Of a stretch of DNA of 64,000 nt, positions 42,516 through 51,584 are shown piece after piece; the stretch's first letter is position 1; each line of letters starts with the position of its first letter. Position numbers and translations under genes: made by a program. The notes beneath the pieces were generated by a model. It did no database searches, had not been told where the DNA came from, and saw only the letters and a program-made list of their open reading frames with translations. Origin of the DNA: Rubrobacter xylanophilus DSM 9941 (GTDB lineage Bacteria; Actinomycetota; Rubrobacteria; Rubrobacterales; Rubrobacteraceae); contig NC_008148.1 in NCBI RefSeq assembly GCF_000014185.1, positions 1,272,001 through 1,336,000 on the forward strand. Reading direction: 5' to 3'.

Positions 42516-42533
42516 CGCAGCCCGCGGGCTGCG
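42516..42533. terminator. Perfect 18-base palindrome after the nitroreductase gene
   Basis: CGCAGCCCG and its complement CGGGCTGCG abut with no spacer, 23 bases after the stop. No T-tract follows. Probable hairpin terminator. Confidence 0.45.
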
Positions 42534-42576
42534 TAGAGTAGGGTAGGAGGCGTAACCGAACGGACCGGGAGACGGC

Positions 42577-42660
42577 ATGAAGACGATCCTCAGGCGGCTT
42601 CTCATCCTCGCCGCGCCGATAATCTGGCGCAAGATAAGGGAGCGCCGCAGGAGAAGGTAG
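42577..42660 (+). CDS. 27-residue basic membrane-associated microprotein
   Basis: ATG at 42577 opens MKTILRRLLILAAPIIWRKI followed by RERRRRR and a TAG stop. A short hydrophobic helix (LLILAAPIIW) is flanked by strongly basic ends, as expected for a peptide lying on or spanning the membrane with an Arg-rich tail. GGGAG lies about 8 bases upstream. The reading frame is far too short for routine gene calling. Its convergent neighbour ends 10 bases away. Expression is an inference from the start signals and composition. Confidence 0.45.
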   Translation: MKTILRRLLILAAPIIWRKIRERRRRR

Positions 42661-42669
42661 GCTCCCCGC

Positions 42670-43485
42670 CTACCCCTCCAGCGGTACGCCCTCGAAGCCC
42701 TCCGCCGTGCGCCGCACGGTCACCAGGGCGTCGCGCGGCTCGTGGTAGAGGATCACGAAAGCGCCCCTCTCTTCCGCCTCCGTGAGCACCTCTATGCGGT
42801 TGCGCCGCGCCGCCTCGGGGTCGGTGTCCACCCCGGCTATGAGGTCGGGGTTGAGCCAGATCTTCGCGGGCGCGAGGTCCGCGGTGAAGAGCGCTGCCGC
42901 CTCGCCGCCCTCGATCCAGGAGATCTGGTGCCCCGCCGAGTGCCCGCTCCTGACCTCGACCCTCACCCCCGGGGCGACCTCGCCGTCCCCCTCCAGCAGC
43001 TCCAGCCAGCCCTCCGAGACGCCGCGCTCCACGGCGGGGACGGCGAGCCGGCGCCCGTCCTTCTCCGGCATCCGGCGGGCCTCCTCGAGCGCCTCCCGCT
43101 GGGCGTAGACGGTCGCCGCGGGGAAGGCGCGCCCCTCTCCCAGGGCCCAGCCCACGTGGTCGGGGTCCAGGTGAGAGAGCACCACGTGGGTGACCTCCTC
43201 CGGTTCGCTGCCCGCCGCCCGCACGGCCTCGGGCAGCGACCGCTCCCGCCGCAGCTCGTAGTGGCCGGCGAGCGGGGCCGGGACCTCCGGGCCGAACCCG
43301 GCGTCTAGGAGGACCAGGGCGCCCTCTGTGCGCACGAGCGCCGCGTGCATGGCCCCGCGGAGGCGCATCCTGCGGGAGCCGCCGAGCAGGTTCCCGGCGT
43401 CGGTGATGAACACCCCGTCCTCCAGCACCCACAGCCTCCTCCGGGCGCCGAGGTCCAGCGTCCTCCTGGGCTCCTGTGCGGCCAA
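42670..43485 (-). CDS. MBL-fold metallohydrolase (second)
   Basis: A 271-residue metallo-beta-lactamase-fold hydrolase of the quorum-lactonase-like shape. Metal ligands are in THVVLSHLDPDHVGWALG near residue 100 (with His replaced in the usual HxHxDH: it reads SHLDPDHVG), SGHSAGHQISWI and ALFTADLAP, ending VILYHEPRDALV. TTG at 43485 is chosen because GGGAGGT lies 10 bases upstream; the frame is open to 43707. A TATTAT box at 43561-43566 gives a leader of about 70 bases and lies in the region shared with the divergent CAP-domain gene. Confidence 0.85.
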   Translation of the reverse strand: MAAQEPRRTLDLGARRRLWVLEDGVFITDAGNLLGGSRRMRLRGAMHAALVRTEGALVLLDAGFGPEVPAPLAGHYELRRERSLPEAVRAAGSEPEEVTHVVLSHLDPDHVGWALGEGRAFPAATVYAQREALEEARRMPEKDGRRLAVPAVERGVSEGWLELLEGDGEVAPGVRVEVRSGHSAGHQISWIEGGEAAALFTADLAPAKIWLNPDLIAGVDTDPEAARRNRIEVLTEAEERGAFVILYHEPRDALVTVRRTAEGFEGVPLEG

Positions 43486-43609
43486 GCTGCCGAAAACCTC
43501 CCTGCGTTCGCGTGCCGGGACCGGACCCCCGCAGTGTGGTGCCTGCGGGCGGAGAATGCAATAATAGCGCACCGGTCCGGTTCGCTGGAGGAGAGGAGGC
43601 GGTCCCGAG

Positions 43610-44617
43610 GTGATGAGGTTCCTGCTCCGCTGGCTCGCGGTGCCGCTGGTCGCCCTGCTCGCCGCCGTCGCGGCGTTTCCGGCGGCCCCCGGGGCCGCGG
43701 CGAGCACCTACGACGGCGAGGAGCTCGAGGTGCTGCGCCTCATAAACGAGTACCGCCAGCAGAACGGCCTCGAGCCGCTCCTGCTCTCCGACACCCTCTC
43801 GGTGGCCGCCGAGCGCCACTCGGAGGACATGGCCCGCTACGGCTTCTTCGCCCACGACACCTACGCCAGCTCCTACTACCCGGCCGGTTCGGAGCCCTGG
43901 GACCGCATGGCCGCCGAGGGCTACGACTACAACACCTACCGCGGCGAGAACATAGCCGTGGGCTACGACACCGCCGCCGAGGCCTTCGAGGCCTGGCGCG
44001 ACTCCCCGAGCCACAACGCCGCCATGCTCGACGGCCGCTACAGGGTGGTGGGGATCGGCCGGGTCTACGACCCCGGCTCCGCCTACGGCTGGTACTGGAC
44101 CACGGACTTCGGGGCGGTCGTGGACCCGAGCGCCCACGAGCCCGGGGATGAGCCGGGGCGGCGGGCCGGGCCCCGCGACCGCGCCGGGATCGAGGACGGC
44201 GGCATGGAGCGTCAGGACGTCTGGCGCCAGCGCGCGAAAGACGGTGCGCGCCTGATCCTGCGCGCCGGGTACGCCCGGCTCGGCGAGTACGGTAACGGGC
44301 GGGACGAGCTCTCCCAGAGGCTCCGCTACGGGCGGGGCGAGCGCCTGGTCTTCCGGCTCCGGGTGATCCCCCGCGGCGGCCTGCCCGACGGCGACCGGCT
44401 CGCGGTGCTCCTCACCGACGGCGAGGGCCGCGTCCTGGCGCGCCTCGCGCGTTACGCGCCCTCCGACCTCCCGGCGGACCGCTGGGTGCGGCGGAGCCTC
44501 CGGCTCCCGGAGGGCCTGGCCGGCCGGAACCTCCGCCTGAGCTTCCGCGCGGTGACCGACGGCGAGAGGCTCACCGCCTTCCACCTGGACGGCGTGCGGC
44601 TCCGGCCCGTCCCCTGA
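43610..44617 (+). CDS. Secreted CAP-domain (SCP/PR1-like) protein
   Basis: A 335-residue protein with a signal peptide (FLLRWLAVPLVALLAAVAAFPAAPGAAAS). The CAP domain has LRLINEYRQQNGLEPLLLSD, AAERHSEDMARYGFFAHDT, NTYRGENIAVGYDTAAEAFEAW and SPSHNAAMLDGRYRVVGIG, including the two conserved His and Glu residues. About 150 further residues after PSAHEPGDEPG form an unassigned C-terminal domain, perhaps a beta-sandwich binding module. GTG 43610 and ATG 43613 are both possible starts. Its last 47 bases overlap the end of the convergent reductase gene. Confidence 0.88.
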   Translation: MMRFLLRWLAVPLVALLAAVAAFPAAPGAAASTYDGEELEVLRLINEYRQQNGLEPLLLSDTLSVAAERHSEDMARYGFFAHDTYASSYYPAGSEPWDRMAAEGYDYNTYRGENIAVGYDTAAEAFEAWRDSPSHNAAMLDGRYRVVGIGRVYDPGSAYGWYWTTDFGAVVDPSAHEPGDEPGRRAGPRDRAGIEDGGMERQDVWRQRAKDGARLILRAGYARLGEYGNGRDELSQRLRYGRGERLVFRLRVIPRGGLPDGDRLAVLLTDGEGRVLARLARYAPSDLPADRWVRRSLRLPEGLAGRNLRLSFRAVTDGERLTAFHLDGVRLRPVP

Positions 44618-45833
44618 TCCCCGCCCGCAGCGCCCGGGCCAGCGCCCGGGGGTGCCGCAGCAGGCTGTAGACCGGAGAGTCGCCCGTGAACGCCTCCACG
44701 AGCGTCCGCCGGGCCTCCGGGTCTACCTCGCAGGCCTTGAACAGCGGCTCCAGGAGCCGCAGGTTGGGCACCAGGTTGACCAGCGCGTGGCCGGAGAGGT
44801 GCTCCCGGGCTCGCAGCCTCCGCAGGCGCCGCTCGTAGCCGGAGAGCAGGCGCGCCGAGAAGTCGCCGCGGGCGTGGGCCTCGTGGGCGAAGGCCGCGGC
44901 CAGCCGCCCGGACTCCAGGGCGTAGCCCACCCCCTCGCCGCTTATGGGGTGGACCATGCTCCCGGCGTCGCCCACGAGCATCGTCCCCTGCGCGTACCGC
45001 CGGGCGCCCCACATGCCCATCTTCAGCGACCAGCTCTTCGGGGGGCCTTCGGGCTCGGCCCCGGCGAGCTGCTCCCTTACCCGGGGCTCCTCCAGAAAGC
45101 GGTCGTAGAAGTCCTTGAGGTTGCGCCCGCTGCGCTCCAGCGCCCGCGTCGAGACGCCTGCCCCCACGTTCGCCGTTCCGTCCCCGAAGTGGAAGACCCA
45201 GCCGTACCCCGCGTGGTGCGAGTTCATGTCGGGGGTTATGAAGATCTGGAGGTGCTCCCGCTCGGGCCCGGAGACGCCCCGGAAGTACTGGCGGCGGGCC
45301 ACGGCGTTCTGGCGGGCCTTCATCCCCCCGGCGGCGAAGCCGCCCACCCCGTCGGCGACCACCACCAGGGGAGCGGCGAAGCGCACCCTCTCGCCGGAGC
45401 GCTCGGCCTCGACCCCCGAGACGGTCCCCGCGGCCGAGCGCAGCAGCCTGGCCGCCCGCGTCTGCTCCATCAGCTCGGCCCCGGCCTCCGCCGCGCGCCC
45501 GGCGAGCCTCGCGTCGGTCTCCTTGCGCCGCGCGACGTAGCCGCGCGGACCGTGCAGCGTGGGCGGGACCTTCTGCCGCAGCACCGCCGTCTCGCTGTAG
45601 ATGGTAAAGCCTGTGAAGGCGCCGTGGTGTTCCTCCTCGAGCCACCCTCCCAGCCCCATCAGCGCGAGCTCGGCTGCGGCGTGGGGCATGAGCCCGTCGC
45701 CGCACGGCTTGTCCCGGGGGAAGCTCTGGCGGTCCAGCAGCAGGGTCTTGAGGCCGGACCTCGCCGCGTGGTAGGCGGTCGAGGAGCCCCCGGGCCCCGC
45801 CCCCACCACGATCAGGTCGTACCGCTCGCCCAT
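44571..45833 (-). CDS. Geranylgeranyl reductase family flavoprotein
   Basis: A 420-residue FAD enzyme that should saturate isoprenoid chains such as menaquinone side chains or geranylgeranyl lipids. The N-terminal YDLIVVGAGPGGSSTAYHAARSG binds FAD, followed by DRQSFPRDKPCGDGLMPHAA, where PxxKxCG-like residues are conserved in the family. The second FAD motif is GTMLVGDAGSMVHPISGEGVGYALESG. ATG at 45833 has AAGGAGA just upstream. The 3' end overlaps the CAP gene by 47 bases in convergent orientation. The substrate cannot be fixed from sequence. Confidence 0.92.
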   Translation of the reverse strand: MGERYDLIVVGAGPGGSSTAYHAARSGLKTLLLDRQSFPRDKPCGDGLMPHAAAELALMGLGGWLEEEHHGAFTGFTIYSETAVLRQKVPPTLHGPRGYVARRKETDARLAGRAAEAGAELMEQTRAARLLRSAAGTVSGVEAERSGERVRFAAPLVVVADGVGGFAAGGMKARQNAVARRQYFRGVSGPEREHLQIFITPDMNSHHAGYGWVFHFGDGTANVGAGVSTRALERSGRNLKDFYDRFLEEPRVREQLAGAEPEGPPKSWSLKMGMWGARRYAQGTMLVGDAGSMVHPISGEGVGYALESGRLAAAFAHEAHARGDFSARLLSGYERRLRRLRAREHLSGHALVNLVPNLRLLEPLFKACEVDPEARRTLVEAFTGDSPVYSLLRHPRALARALRAGIRGRAGAARRPGGRR

Positions 45834-45930
45834 CTGGTCTCCTTCCCGGTCGCGCGGCCGCGGTGCAACGGTCTGCCATTATACTTTTCGGGTTCGTCTC
45901 TCATCCGCTGCGAGGAGGTGGCATCAGCGC

Positions 45931-46131
45931 ATGGTGGACCGCAACCGGCCCGCGCGCTACAGGCCCGGCGACCGGGCGGCGCTCCGGGCCACGGGACAGC
46001 CGGTGGAGATCCTCGAGGTGCGCCGGGGCGAGTTCGTCCCCGACTACGTCTACAAGGTGCGGGTGCTGGCCGAGAGGCCCGCGCGGCCGTACAACCTCTC
46101 CGTGCCGGAGCACGACCTCAAAGACGGGTGA
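45931..46131 (+). CDS. Small hypothetical protein (SH3-like beta barrel suspected)
   Basis: A 66-residue charged protein with no recognised family. YRPGDRAALRATGQPVEILEVRRGEFVPDYVYKVRV, seen in parts, alternates strands as in small SH3/KOW-like barrels. GAGGAGGTGG precedes the ATG, and a TATACT box at 45880-45885 gives a short leader. It is divergent from the geranylgeranyl reductase and convergent with the S8 protease, 15 bases away. Confidence 0.6.
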   Translation: MVDRNRPARYRPGDRAALRATGQPVEILEVRRGEFVPDYVYKVRVLAERPARPYNLSVPEHDLKDG

Positions 46132-46146
46132 GGCCGTTCTACATCG

Positions 46147-48066
46147 TCACCCGGAACCTCCCCAGGGGCTGCGGTCGCCCAGGTGGTCGCGGTGCTTCGG
46201 ATAGGCTACGCAGAACGCGTACGTACCGGGACTGCGGGGCCTGTAACGGAAGCTGTAGCGGGACTTTTCGTTCAGCGGGATACGCCGGCGGGCGAGCACC
46301 TTGCCGTTGCGCTTGATGGTCACCGTGACCCGCCCCCCGTGTCTGGGGCTCACCGTGCCGCGCACCGTTCTGGAGGAGCCCAGTTTCAGCGGCCCCGTCT
46401 CCAACCTCAGCGTGACCCTGACCCTTACCTTGACCAGTCTGACCGGGCTGGTGGAGCCTTGGGCTTCCCGCCCGCCACTGCCCGGGAACCTGGCTCGGTA
46501 ACGGGTGTGCTTCCCGGGCTTCACCCCGGAGAGCCTGTAGGTGCCGTCCGCTGCGGTGTTCAGCCGGGCGAAGCCGCGGAAGGCTTCTGCTCCGGCCGGC
46601 TGGCGCTGGAGGACGACCGTTCTGCCGGGGAGGGGATCGCCGCTCGCCGCAACCAGCCGCCCGGAGAGCGTGGTGCGGTGCCCGAAGGTGAGCGTGCGCG
46701 GTCGCGCAGAGAGGCTCAGGTCAGTGGGTACGGCCTCCTGGTCCGGCGCTCCCAGTGCCCGGGCCGCGTCCAGGCGTCCGCCGGTTACGCTCTTGCCCTT
46801 GAGGGCGGAGACTTCGTCCACCGCTCCCAGGATCGCCTCTCGCAGCCGACCGGCGTCCATGCCGGGGTTCCTGCCCTTGATGAGCGCTGCGACGCCGGTG
46901 ACGTGGGGGGCTGCCATGCTGGTGCCGCTGTAGGAGGCGTATCCCCCGGGGACCGTGCTCAGAACCCCGACGCCCGGGGCTCCGAGGTCCACCGACCGGC
47001 TCCCGTAGTTGGAGAAGCTCGCCAAGCGGTCGGTGTTGTCGGTCGCGGCCACGGAGATCACGTTGGCGTTGTCATAGGAGCTCGGGTAGAAGGGCGTGGC
47101 GTCGTTGTCGTCGCCGAGGCCGTCAGAGCCGCCGTTGCCGGCGGCGGCCACCACGAGGATCCCTGCGGATTCTGCGCGGTCGATCGCATCCTTCAGCGTC
47201 TGCGAATACCCGCCACCGCCCCAGCTGGCGTTGATCACGGAGGCCCCGTTGTCGACGGCGTAGTGGATGGCCGCTGCGGCGTCTGATGTGTAGCCATACC
47301 CGGACCCGAGAAACTTCAGGGCCATGAGGCGGGCCCGCCAATTCACCCCGACGATGCCGGTGCCGTTGTTGCCTTCCGCGGCGATCGTGCCGGCAACGTG
47401 CGTCCCGTGTTCGTCGCCGTCGCCGGGGTCGTAGACGGAAGCGTCGCCGTTGAAGAAATCATAGCCGTGGACGTCGTCGACGTAGCCGTTGCCGTCGTTG
47501 TCCCGGCCGTCTCCGGGTATCTCGCCCTCGTTCGTCCAGAGGTTGGCCTCCAGGTCGGGGTGGGAGACGTCCACCCCGGTATCTACGACCGCGACGACCG
47601 TATCGGAACCGGTGGTCGCATCCCAGGCTCCGGGTGCGTCTATGTCGGCGCCCGGTGTACCCCCGGTCTGGCCGGTGTTGTGCAGCCCGTAGAGCTTCGG
47701 GTAGCCCGGGTCGTTGGGTTCTCTGGAAGGGTGGAGCAGGAAGTCGGGCTCCGCGTATCCGATGTTTGGCGAGCCGCGGTAGCGCCTGAGAGCCGCCCGC
47801 ACAGAGAGGTTTCGCGGCAGGTCGATCACGCGCACCCTCGTGCCTGGGATGCTCTTCTCCACGTTGGCCCCGTTCCTGCGATTGAGGGTCCACAGCGCGC
47901 TCTCGGGTACACCCTTTTTGAGCCCGACGATGATCCTGTCCCGGGCGAACCTTTCCTCTTTCCGGGTGGCGAAGGTGGGGTGGGACTCCGGTCGGGCCGT
48001 GCTTTCCCGTTCGCCCGAGAGGACTGCCACAAGGGATGCCGAGAGCAGGATTCCGCACAGCAGCAC
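46147..48066 (-). CDS. Secreted S8-family (subtilisin-like) serine protease
   Basis: A 639-residue exported protease. A signal peptide (LLCGILLSASLVAVLSG) is followed by a fervidolysin-like propeptide (RDRIIVGLKKGVPESALW to NIGYAEPDF). The catalytic triad is in VVAVVDTGVDVSHPDLEA (Asp), GDEHGTHVAGTIAAEGN (His) and YSGTSMAAPHVTGVAALI (Ser). The tail has two beta-sandwich repeats that resemble surface-layer or carboxypeptidase-regulatory modules. GTG at 48066 follows AGGAGA. Composition is slightly less GC-rich than the flanks. A tail-only relative lies at 37469-37987. Confidence 0.93.
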   Translation of the reverse strand: MLLCGILLSASLVAVLSGERESTARPESHPTFATRKEERFARDRIIVGLKKGVPESALWTLNRRNGANVEKSIPGTRVRVIDLPRNLSVRAALRRYRGSPNIGYAEPDFLLHPSREPNDPGYPKLYGLHNTGQTGGTPGADIDAPGAWDATTGSDTVVAVVDTGVDVSHPDLEANLWTNEGEIPGDGRDNDGNGYVDDVHGYDFFNGDASVYDPGDGDEHGTHVAGTIAAEGNNGTGIVGVNWRARLMALKFLGSGYGYTSDAAAAIHYAVDNGASVINASWGGGGYSQTLKDAIDRAESAGILVVAAAGNGGSDGLGDDNDATPFYPSSYDNANVISVAATDNTDRLASFSNYGSRSVDLGAPGVGVLSTVPGGYASYSGTSMAAPHVTGVAALIKGRNPGMDAGRLREAILGAVDEVSALKGKSVTGGRLDAARALGAPDQEAVPTDLSLSARPRTLTFGHRTTLSGRLVAASGDPLPGRTVVLQRQPAGAEAFRGFARLNTAADGTYRLSGVKPGKHTRYRARFPGSGGREAQGSTSPVRLVKVRVRVTLRLETGPLKLGSSRTVRGTVSPRHGGRVTVTIKRNGKVLARRRIPLNEKSRYSFRYRPRSPGTYAFCVAYPKHRDHLGDRSPWGGSG

Positions 48067-48201
48067 CGCTGTTCTCCTGAACGTAACCGTGATGGTCGCC
48101 CCCGCGTGGGTTTTACGCTGCTTCTCTACGGAGGGTTATCGGAGCGGGGCGGTAGCGACTTTAGGGATGCCCACTGCAACGGGCACGATGCGGGGCCGGC
48201 A

Positions 48202-49242
48202 TTACCTCGTGACGTTCATGTAGGCCACGTCGACGAGGGGGACGCCGGTCCGGATGGCGCGGTCCACGGCCTCGAGCAGCGCCTCGGCGGCGACCGCCGG
48301 GTCTGGGAAGTGGCTGTCGAGGAGGCGCGCGGCGCGGGCTATCTCGTAGAAGGAGAAGCGGCGGCGCTCGCTGGTGAGCCGGTAGACCGCCCGCAGCACC
48401 TCCAGGCGCAGCGAGATCAGCTGCTCCAGGCGCCACCGGATCTCGTCCACCGTGAGGTTCATCGTCTGGTAGAGCCGGGCGATCTCCGCGATCTGCACCA
48501 GCCCTTCGGGGCGCTTGGAGAGGCGGGAGATGGAGTTCTCGTCCAGGTAGCGGCGGGTGGTGATCCTGGCGAGCGCCAGCCTGCCCTCGGGGCTCTCGTA
48601 GCCGGGGAGGGGTCCCGGCCTGACCGGGGCGGAGGCCGGGGGCATCCGCAGCTCCTCCCCGCCGGCGAAGATCCTCGGGGTGTGCCCGCCCGCGTAGTGC
48701 GAGATGTGCGCGGCGAGGGCGGGGAGCGCCGGGGAGGGGGAGGGCGCCCGGATCTCCACCCAGCGGCGCACCGTGCCCGAGTACAGCCGCTCCAGCGCCC
48801 GCCAGGTGGCGTCCCCCCGCAGGTCCAGCTCCCCCGGCCGCTCGGTGACGACGGAGATCTCCACCTCCGGCAGCTCCTCCCGGTAGAGCCCGCGGATGGC
48901 CGCCAAAAACGCCTCGAACTCCTCGTCCACCTCGCCGGAGAGGTACCGGCGGCGCTCGGCGGGCAGCACGTACATCAGGCGGCTCTTGATCCTGCGCTCC
49001 CTCCCCTCCGCCGCCTTGAGGCGGTCTATTGCCTCGTAGAGCTCCCGGCGACGCCGGTACACCAGCTCAGTGAGCCGCTCCACCTCCGGGTCGTCGGCCG
49101 GGCGCTCGGCCCACGCCTCGTCGCGGGCGGCGCAAGCGGCCTCGTGGGCGTTCTCCGCCCGCACCACAGCCCGCTGCTCGTTCTCCCGCTCCCGCTGGGC
49201 CTCGCCCAGCTCGCGCTCGAGGGTCTCTATGGTAGAGGCCAT
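48202..49242 (-). CDS. Hypothetical coiled-coil protein
   Basis: I do not recognise a family. The 346-residue product has a heptad-rich N-terminal coiled coil of about 110 residues ([20 protein letters not shown] onward), a middle region with [21 protein letters not shown], and a helical C-terminal part ([20 protein letters not shown]). There is no signal peptide. The middle has a basic-acidic mix suggesting a structural or nucleic-acid-associated role, but nothing specific. Its ATG has only a weak GGGGGAAG upstream. The divergent neighbour is isocitrate dehydrogenase. Confidence 0.75.
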   Translation of the reverse strand: MASTIETLERELGEAQRERENEQRAVVRAENAHEAACAARDEAWAERPADDPEVERLTELVYRRRRELYEAIDRLKAAEGRERRIKSRLMYVLPAERRRYLSGEVDEEFEAFLAAIRGLYREELPEVEISVVTERPGELDLRGDATWRALERLYSGTVRRWVEIRAPSPSPALPALAAHISHYAGGHTPRIFAGGEELRMPPASAPVRPGPLPGYESPEGRLALARITTRRYLDENSISRLSKRPEGLVQIAEIARLYQTMNLTVDEIRWRLEQLISLRLEVLRAVYRLTSERRRFSFYEIARAARLLDSHFPDPAVAAEALLEAVDRAIRTGVPLVDVAYMNVTR

Positions 49243-49346
49243 CCGGCTGTCTCTTCCCCCACTACTTCCCGCAGGGTCTTCAGAGAACTATTCTACAGCA
49301 CCCACGGGCGTGCCGGAGCTCGTTAGTCCTCCGCGGCGCCGCTCGC

Positions 49347-49352
49347 TATACT
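49347..49352 (+). promoter_or_regulatory. -10 box (TATACT) of the isocitrate dehydrogenase gene
   Basis: TATACT lies about 38 bases before the GTG at 49391; an AGAGGAG ribosome binding site follows in the leader. Confidence 0.5.
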
Positions 49353-49390
49353 TGGGCGTGCCCTTTGGTCGAGAGAGGAGACAGCATCCC

Positions 49391-50401
49391 GTGGCAAGGA
49401 CCGTTACCCTCATACCCGGAGACGGAATAGGGCCGGAGGTCACTGGCTCGGCGAAGGAGGTCATCGGCGCGCTCGGCGTGGACATCGAGTGGGAGATAGC
49501 CGAGGCCGGCGAGACGGTGATGGAGAGGGAGGGGACGCCCCTCCCCGAGTACGTGCTGGAGTCCATCCGGCGCAACAAGGTGGCCCTGAAGGGCCCGCTG
49601 ACCACCCCCGTGGGCACCGGCTTCCGCTCGGTGAACGTGGCCCTGCGCAAGGAGCTCGACCTCTACGCCAACATCCGCCCGGCGCTCAGCCTCCCGGGGC
49701 TCGACCTGCCGTACAGGGACATAGACATCCTGCTTTTCCGGGAGAACACCGAGGATCTGTACGCGGGCGTCGAGCACATGGTCGGCAAGCACGCCGCCGA
49801 GTCCATCAAGATCATCACCCGCGAGGGCACCGAGCGCATCTGCCGCATGGCCTTCGAGTACTCGCGGGACCAGGGCCGCAGGCACGTCACGGTGGTGCAC
49901 AAGGCCAACATCATGAAGTACACCGACGGCCTCTTCCGGGAGGTCTTCTACGAGGTCGCCAGAGACTACGAGGACGACTTCGAGGAGATCGACGAGCGCA
50001 TCGTGGACAACATGGCGATGCAGCTGGTGATGAAGCCGAACCTCTACGACGTTCTGGTCTGCCCCAACCTCTACGGGGACATCCTCTCGGACCTGTGCGC
50101 CGGGCTGACCGGCGGGCTCGGGGTCGCCCCGGGGGCGAACATCGGGGAGGACATCGCGCTGTTCGAGCCGGTGCACGGCTCGGCCCCCAAGTACGCCGGG
50201 CAGAACCGGGCCAACCCCTTGGCGACCCTGCTGTCGGCGAAGAACATGCTCTACTACCTGGGGTACGGCGAGGCCGCCGACCGCATGCAGGGGGCCATCA
50301 ACGCCGCCCTGAAGAACCCCGAAACCCGGACGAAGGACCTCGGCGGCAGCGCCGGGACGCGGGAGTTCACCCGGGCGGTGATCTCCAACCTGACGGGCTA
50401 G
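49391..50401 (+). CDS. Isocitrate/isopropylmalate dehydrogenase family, probably NAD-isocitrate dehydrogenase
   Basis: A 336-residue decarboxylating dehydrogenase of the IDH/IMDH family. [20 protein letters not shown] begins the fold. The substrate segment [32 protein letters not shown] with [14 protein letters not shown] favours isocitrate over isopropylmalate. [31 protein letters not shown] binds Mg, and [19 protein letters not shown] the NAD. With leu genes absent nearby, a TCA-cycle role is likely. GTG at 49391 has AGAGGAG upstream. Confidence 0.9.
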   Translation: MARTVTLIPGDGIGPEVTGSAKEVIGALGVDIEWEIAEAGETVMEREGTPLPEYVLESIRRNKVALKGPLTTPVGTGFRSVNVALRKELDLYANIRPALSLPGLDLPYRDIDILLFRENTEDLYAGVEHMVGKHAAESIKIITREGTERICRMAFEYSRDQGRRHVTVVHKANIMKYTDGLFREVFYEVARDYEDDFEEIDERIVDNMAMQLVMKPNLYDVLVCPNLYGDILSDLCAGLTGGLGVAPGANIGEDIALFEPVHGSAPKYAGQNRANPLATLLSAKNMLYYLGYGEAADRMQGAINAALKNPETRTKDLGGSAGTREFTRAVISNLTG

Positions 50402-50459
50402 TGCGGGGTGGAGGCGAGGGCGCGGGCCGCTCTCCTGAGGCAGAGGACCCGGTGACCCC

Positions 50460-51584
50460 TTGCGCGTAGCGTTCTTCACCGAGACGTTCCTCCCGGCCAC
50501 CGACGGCGTGGTGACCCGGCTGCGCTACACGCTGCGGGAGCTCGCCCGCCTCGGGGACGAGGCCCTCGTGATCGCCCCCCGCTACCCGGAGGGCGGCCCC
50601 GCCGCCTTCGCCGGCCACCGAATCTTCCGGGTCCCGGGCGTCCCCTTCCCGCCCTACCCCCAGATACGGCTGGCCCCCGCCAACCCCGGCGTGGGGCGCG
50701 AGCTGCGGCGCTTCGGGCCGGACCTGATCCACGCGGTCAACCCCTACATCCTCGGGATGGCCGCCCCCTTCTACGCGCGGCGGCTGAAGGTTCCGCTCGT
50801 GGCCTCCTACCACACCAACGTGGCCGCCTACGCCCGCTTCTACCGGCTCGGCTTTCTGCACCGGGCCGCCCGGCTGTACACCCGCGCGGTGCACAACCGG
50901 GCCGCCGTGAACCTCTGCACCTCCTCTGCGACGCTGGAGTACCTCCGCGGGGAGGGGATACGCGCCCTCCGCCTCTGGCCCCAGGGGGTGGACTGCGAGC
51001 TCTTCGGGCCGCACAGGGCCTCCGGGCGCTGGCGGGAGAGGCTCTCCGGCGGCCACCCGGACGCCGGGCTGCTCCTCTTCGTCGGGCGGCTCGCCCCGGA
51101 GAAGGGCATAGAGCAGCTGCGGGCGGCGCTGGACAAGATGCCCGGCGTCCGGCTCGCCCTCGTGGGCGACGGGCCCGCCCGGCCGGCCCTGCAGAGGGTG
51201 TTCGCCGGGACGCCCACGGTCTTCACCGGCGTGCTGCACGGCGAGGAGCTCGCCGCCGCCTACGCCTCAGCGGACCTCTTCGTCTTTCCTTCCACCACCG
51301 AGACCCTGGGGATGGCGATGCTCGAGGCGCTCGCCTCCGGCGTCCCGGTCATCGCGGCCCGCAGCGGCGCCTCGCGGGAGGTGGTGGACGATGGCGAGAC
51401 CGGCCTCCTGTACGAGCCTGGCTCCGTGTCCTCGCTGGCCGCCGCGGCCCACCGGCTGCTGGCCGACGAACCGCGGCGGGCCTCCATGGCCCGCAGGGCC
51501 CGCGCCGCCGCCGAGCGGCGCAGCTGGGAGGCCGCGACCCGGACGCTGCGCGGCTGCTACCTGGAGGCGCTGGGCTCCCGATGA
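50460..51584 (+). CDS. GT4-family glycosyltransferase (alpha-mannosyltransferase-like)
   Basis: A 374-residue GT-B glycosyltransferase. RVAFFTETFLPATDGVVTRL at the N-terminus, LVASYHTNVAAYARFY, LLFVGRLAPEKGIEQL and FVFPSTTETLGMAMLEALASGVPVIAARSG, including the ExxxxxxE donor-binding pair, are as in MgtA-like mannosyltransferases and SqdX. Glycolipid synthesis is likely. It starts at TTG 50460. Its stop overlaps the GtrA start as ATGA, which suggests joint envelope-glycosylation work. Confidence 0.9.
   Translation: MRVAFFTETFLPATDGVVTRLRYTLRELARLGDEALVIAPRYPEGGPAAFAGHRIFRVPGVPFPPYPQIRLAPANPGVGRELRRFGPDLIHAVNPYILGMAAPFYARRLKVPLVASYHTNVAAYARFYRLGFLHRAARLYTRAVHNRAAVNLCTSSATLEYLRGEGIRALRLWPQGVDCELFGPHRASGRWRERLSGGHPDAGLLLFVGRLAPEKGIEQLRAALDKMPGVRLALVGDGPARPALQRVFAGTPTVFTGVLHGEELAAAYASADLFVFPSTTETLGMAMLEALASGVPVIAARSGASREVVDDGETGLLYEPGSVSSLAAAAHRLLADEPRRASMARRARAAAERRSWEAATRTLRGCYLEALGSR

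Noticed and set aside
42742..43308. Plus-strand ORF opposite the second MBL hydrolase
   Set aside because: Antisense shadow with no motif; the minus strand carries metal-binding motifs and a good ribosome binding site.
48165..48195. Partial match to the shared promoter motif (CACT...CGATGCGG) near 48165-48195
   Set aside because: The spacing between halves is 10 in place of 8 bases after CACT, the AAAT block is missing, and no -10 box or gene lies correctly downstream.
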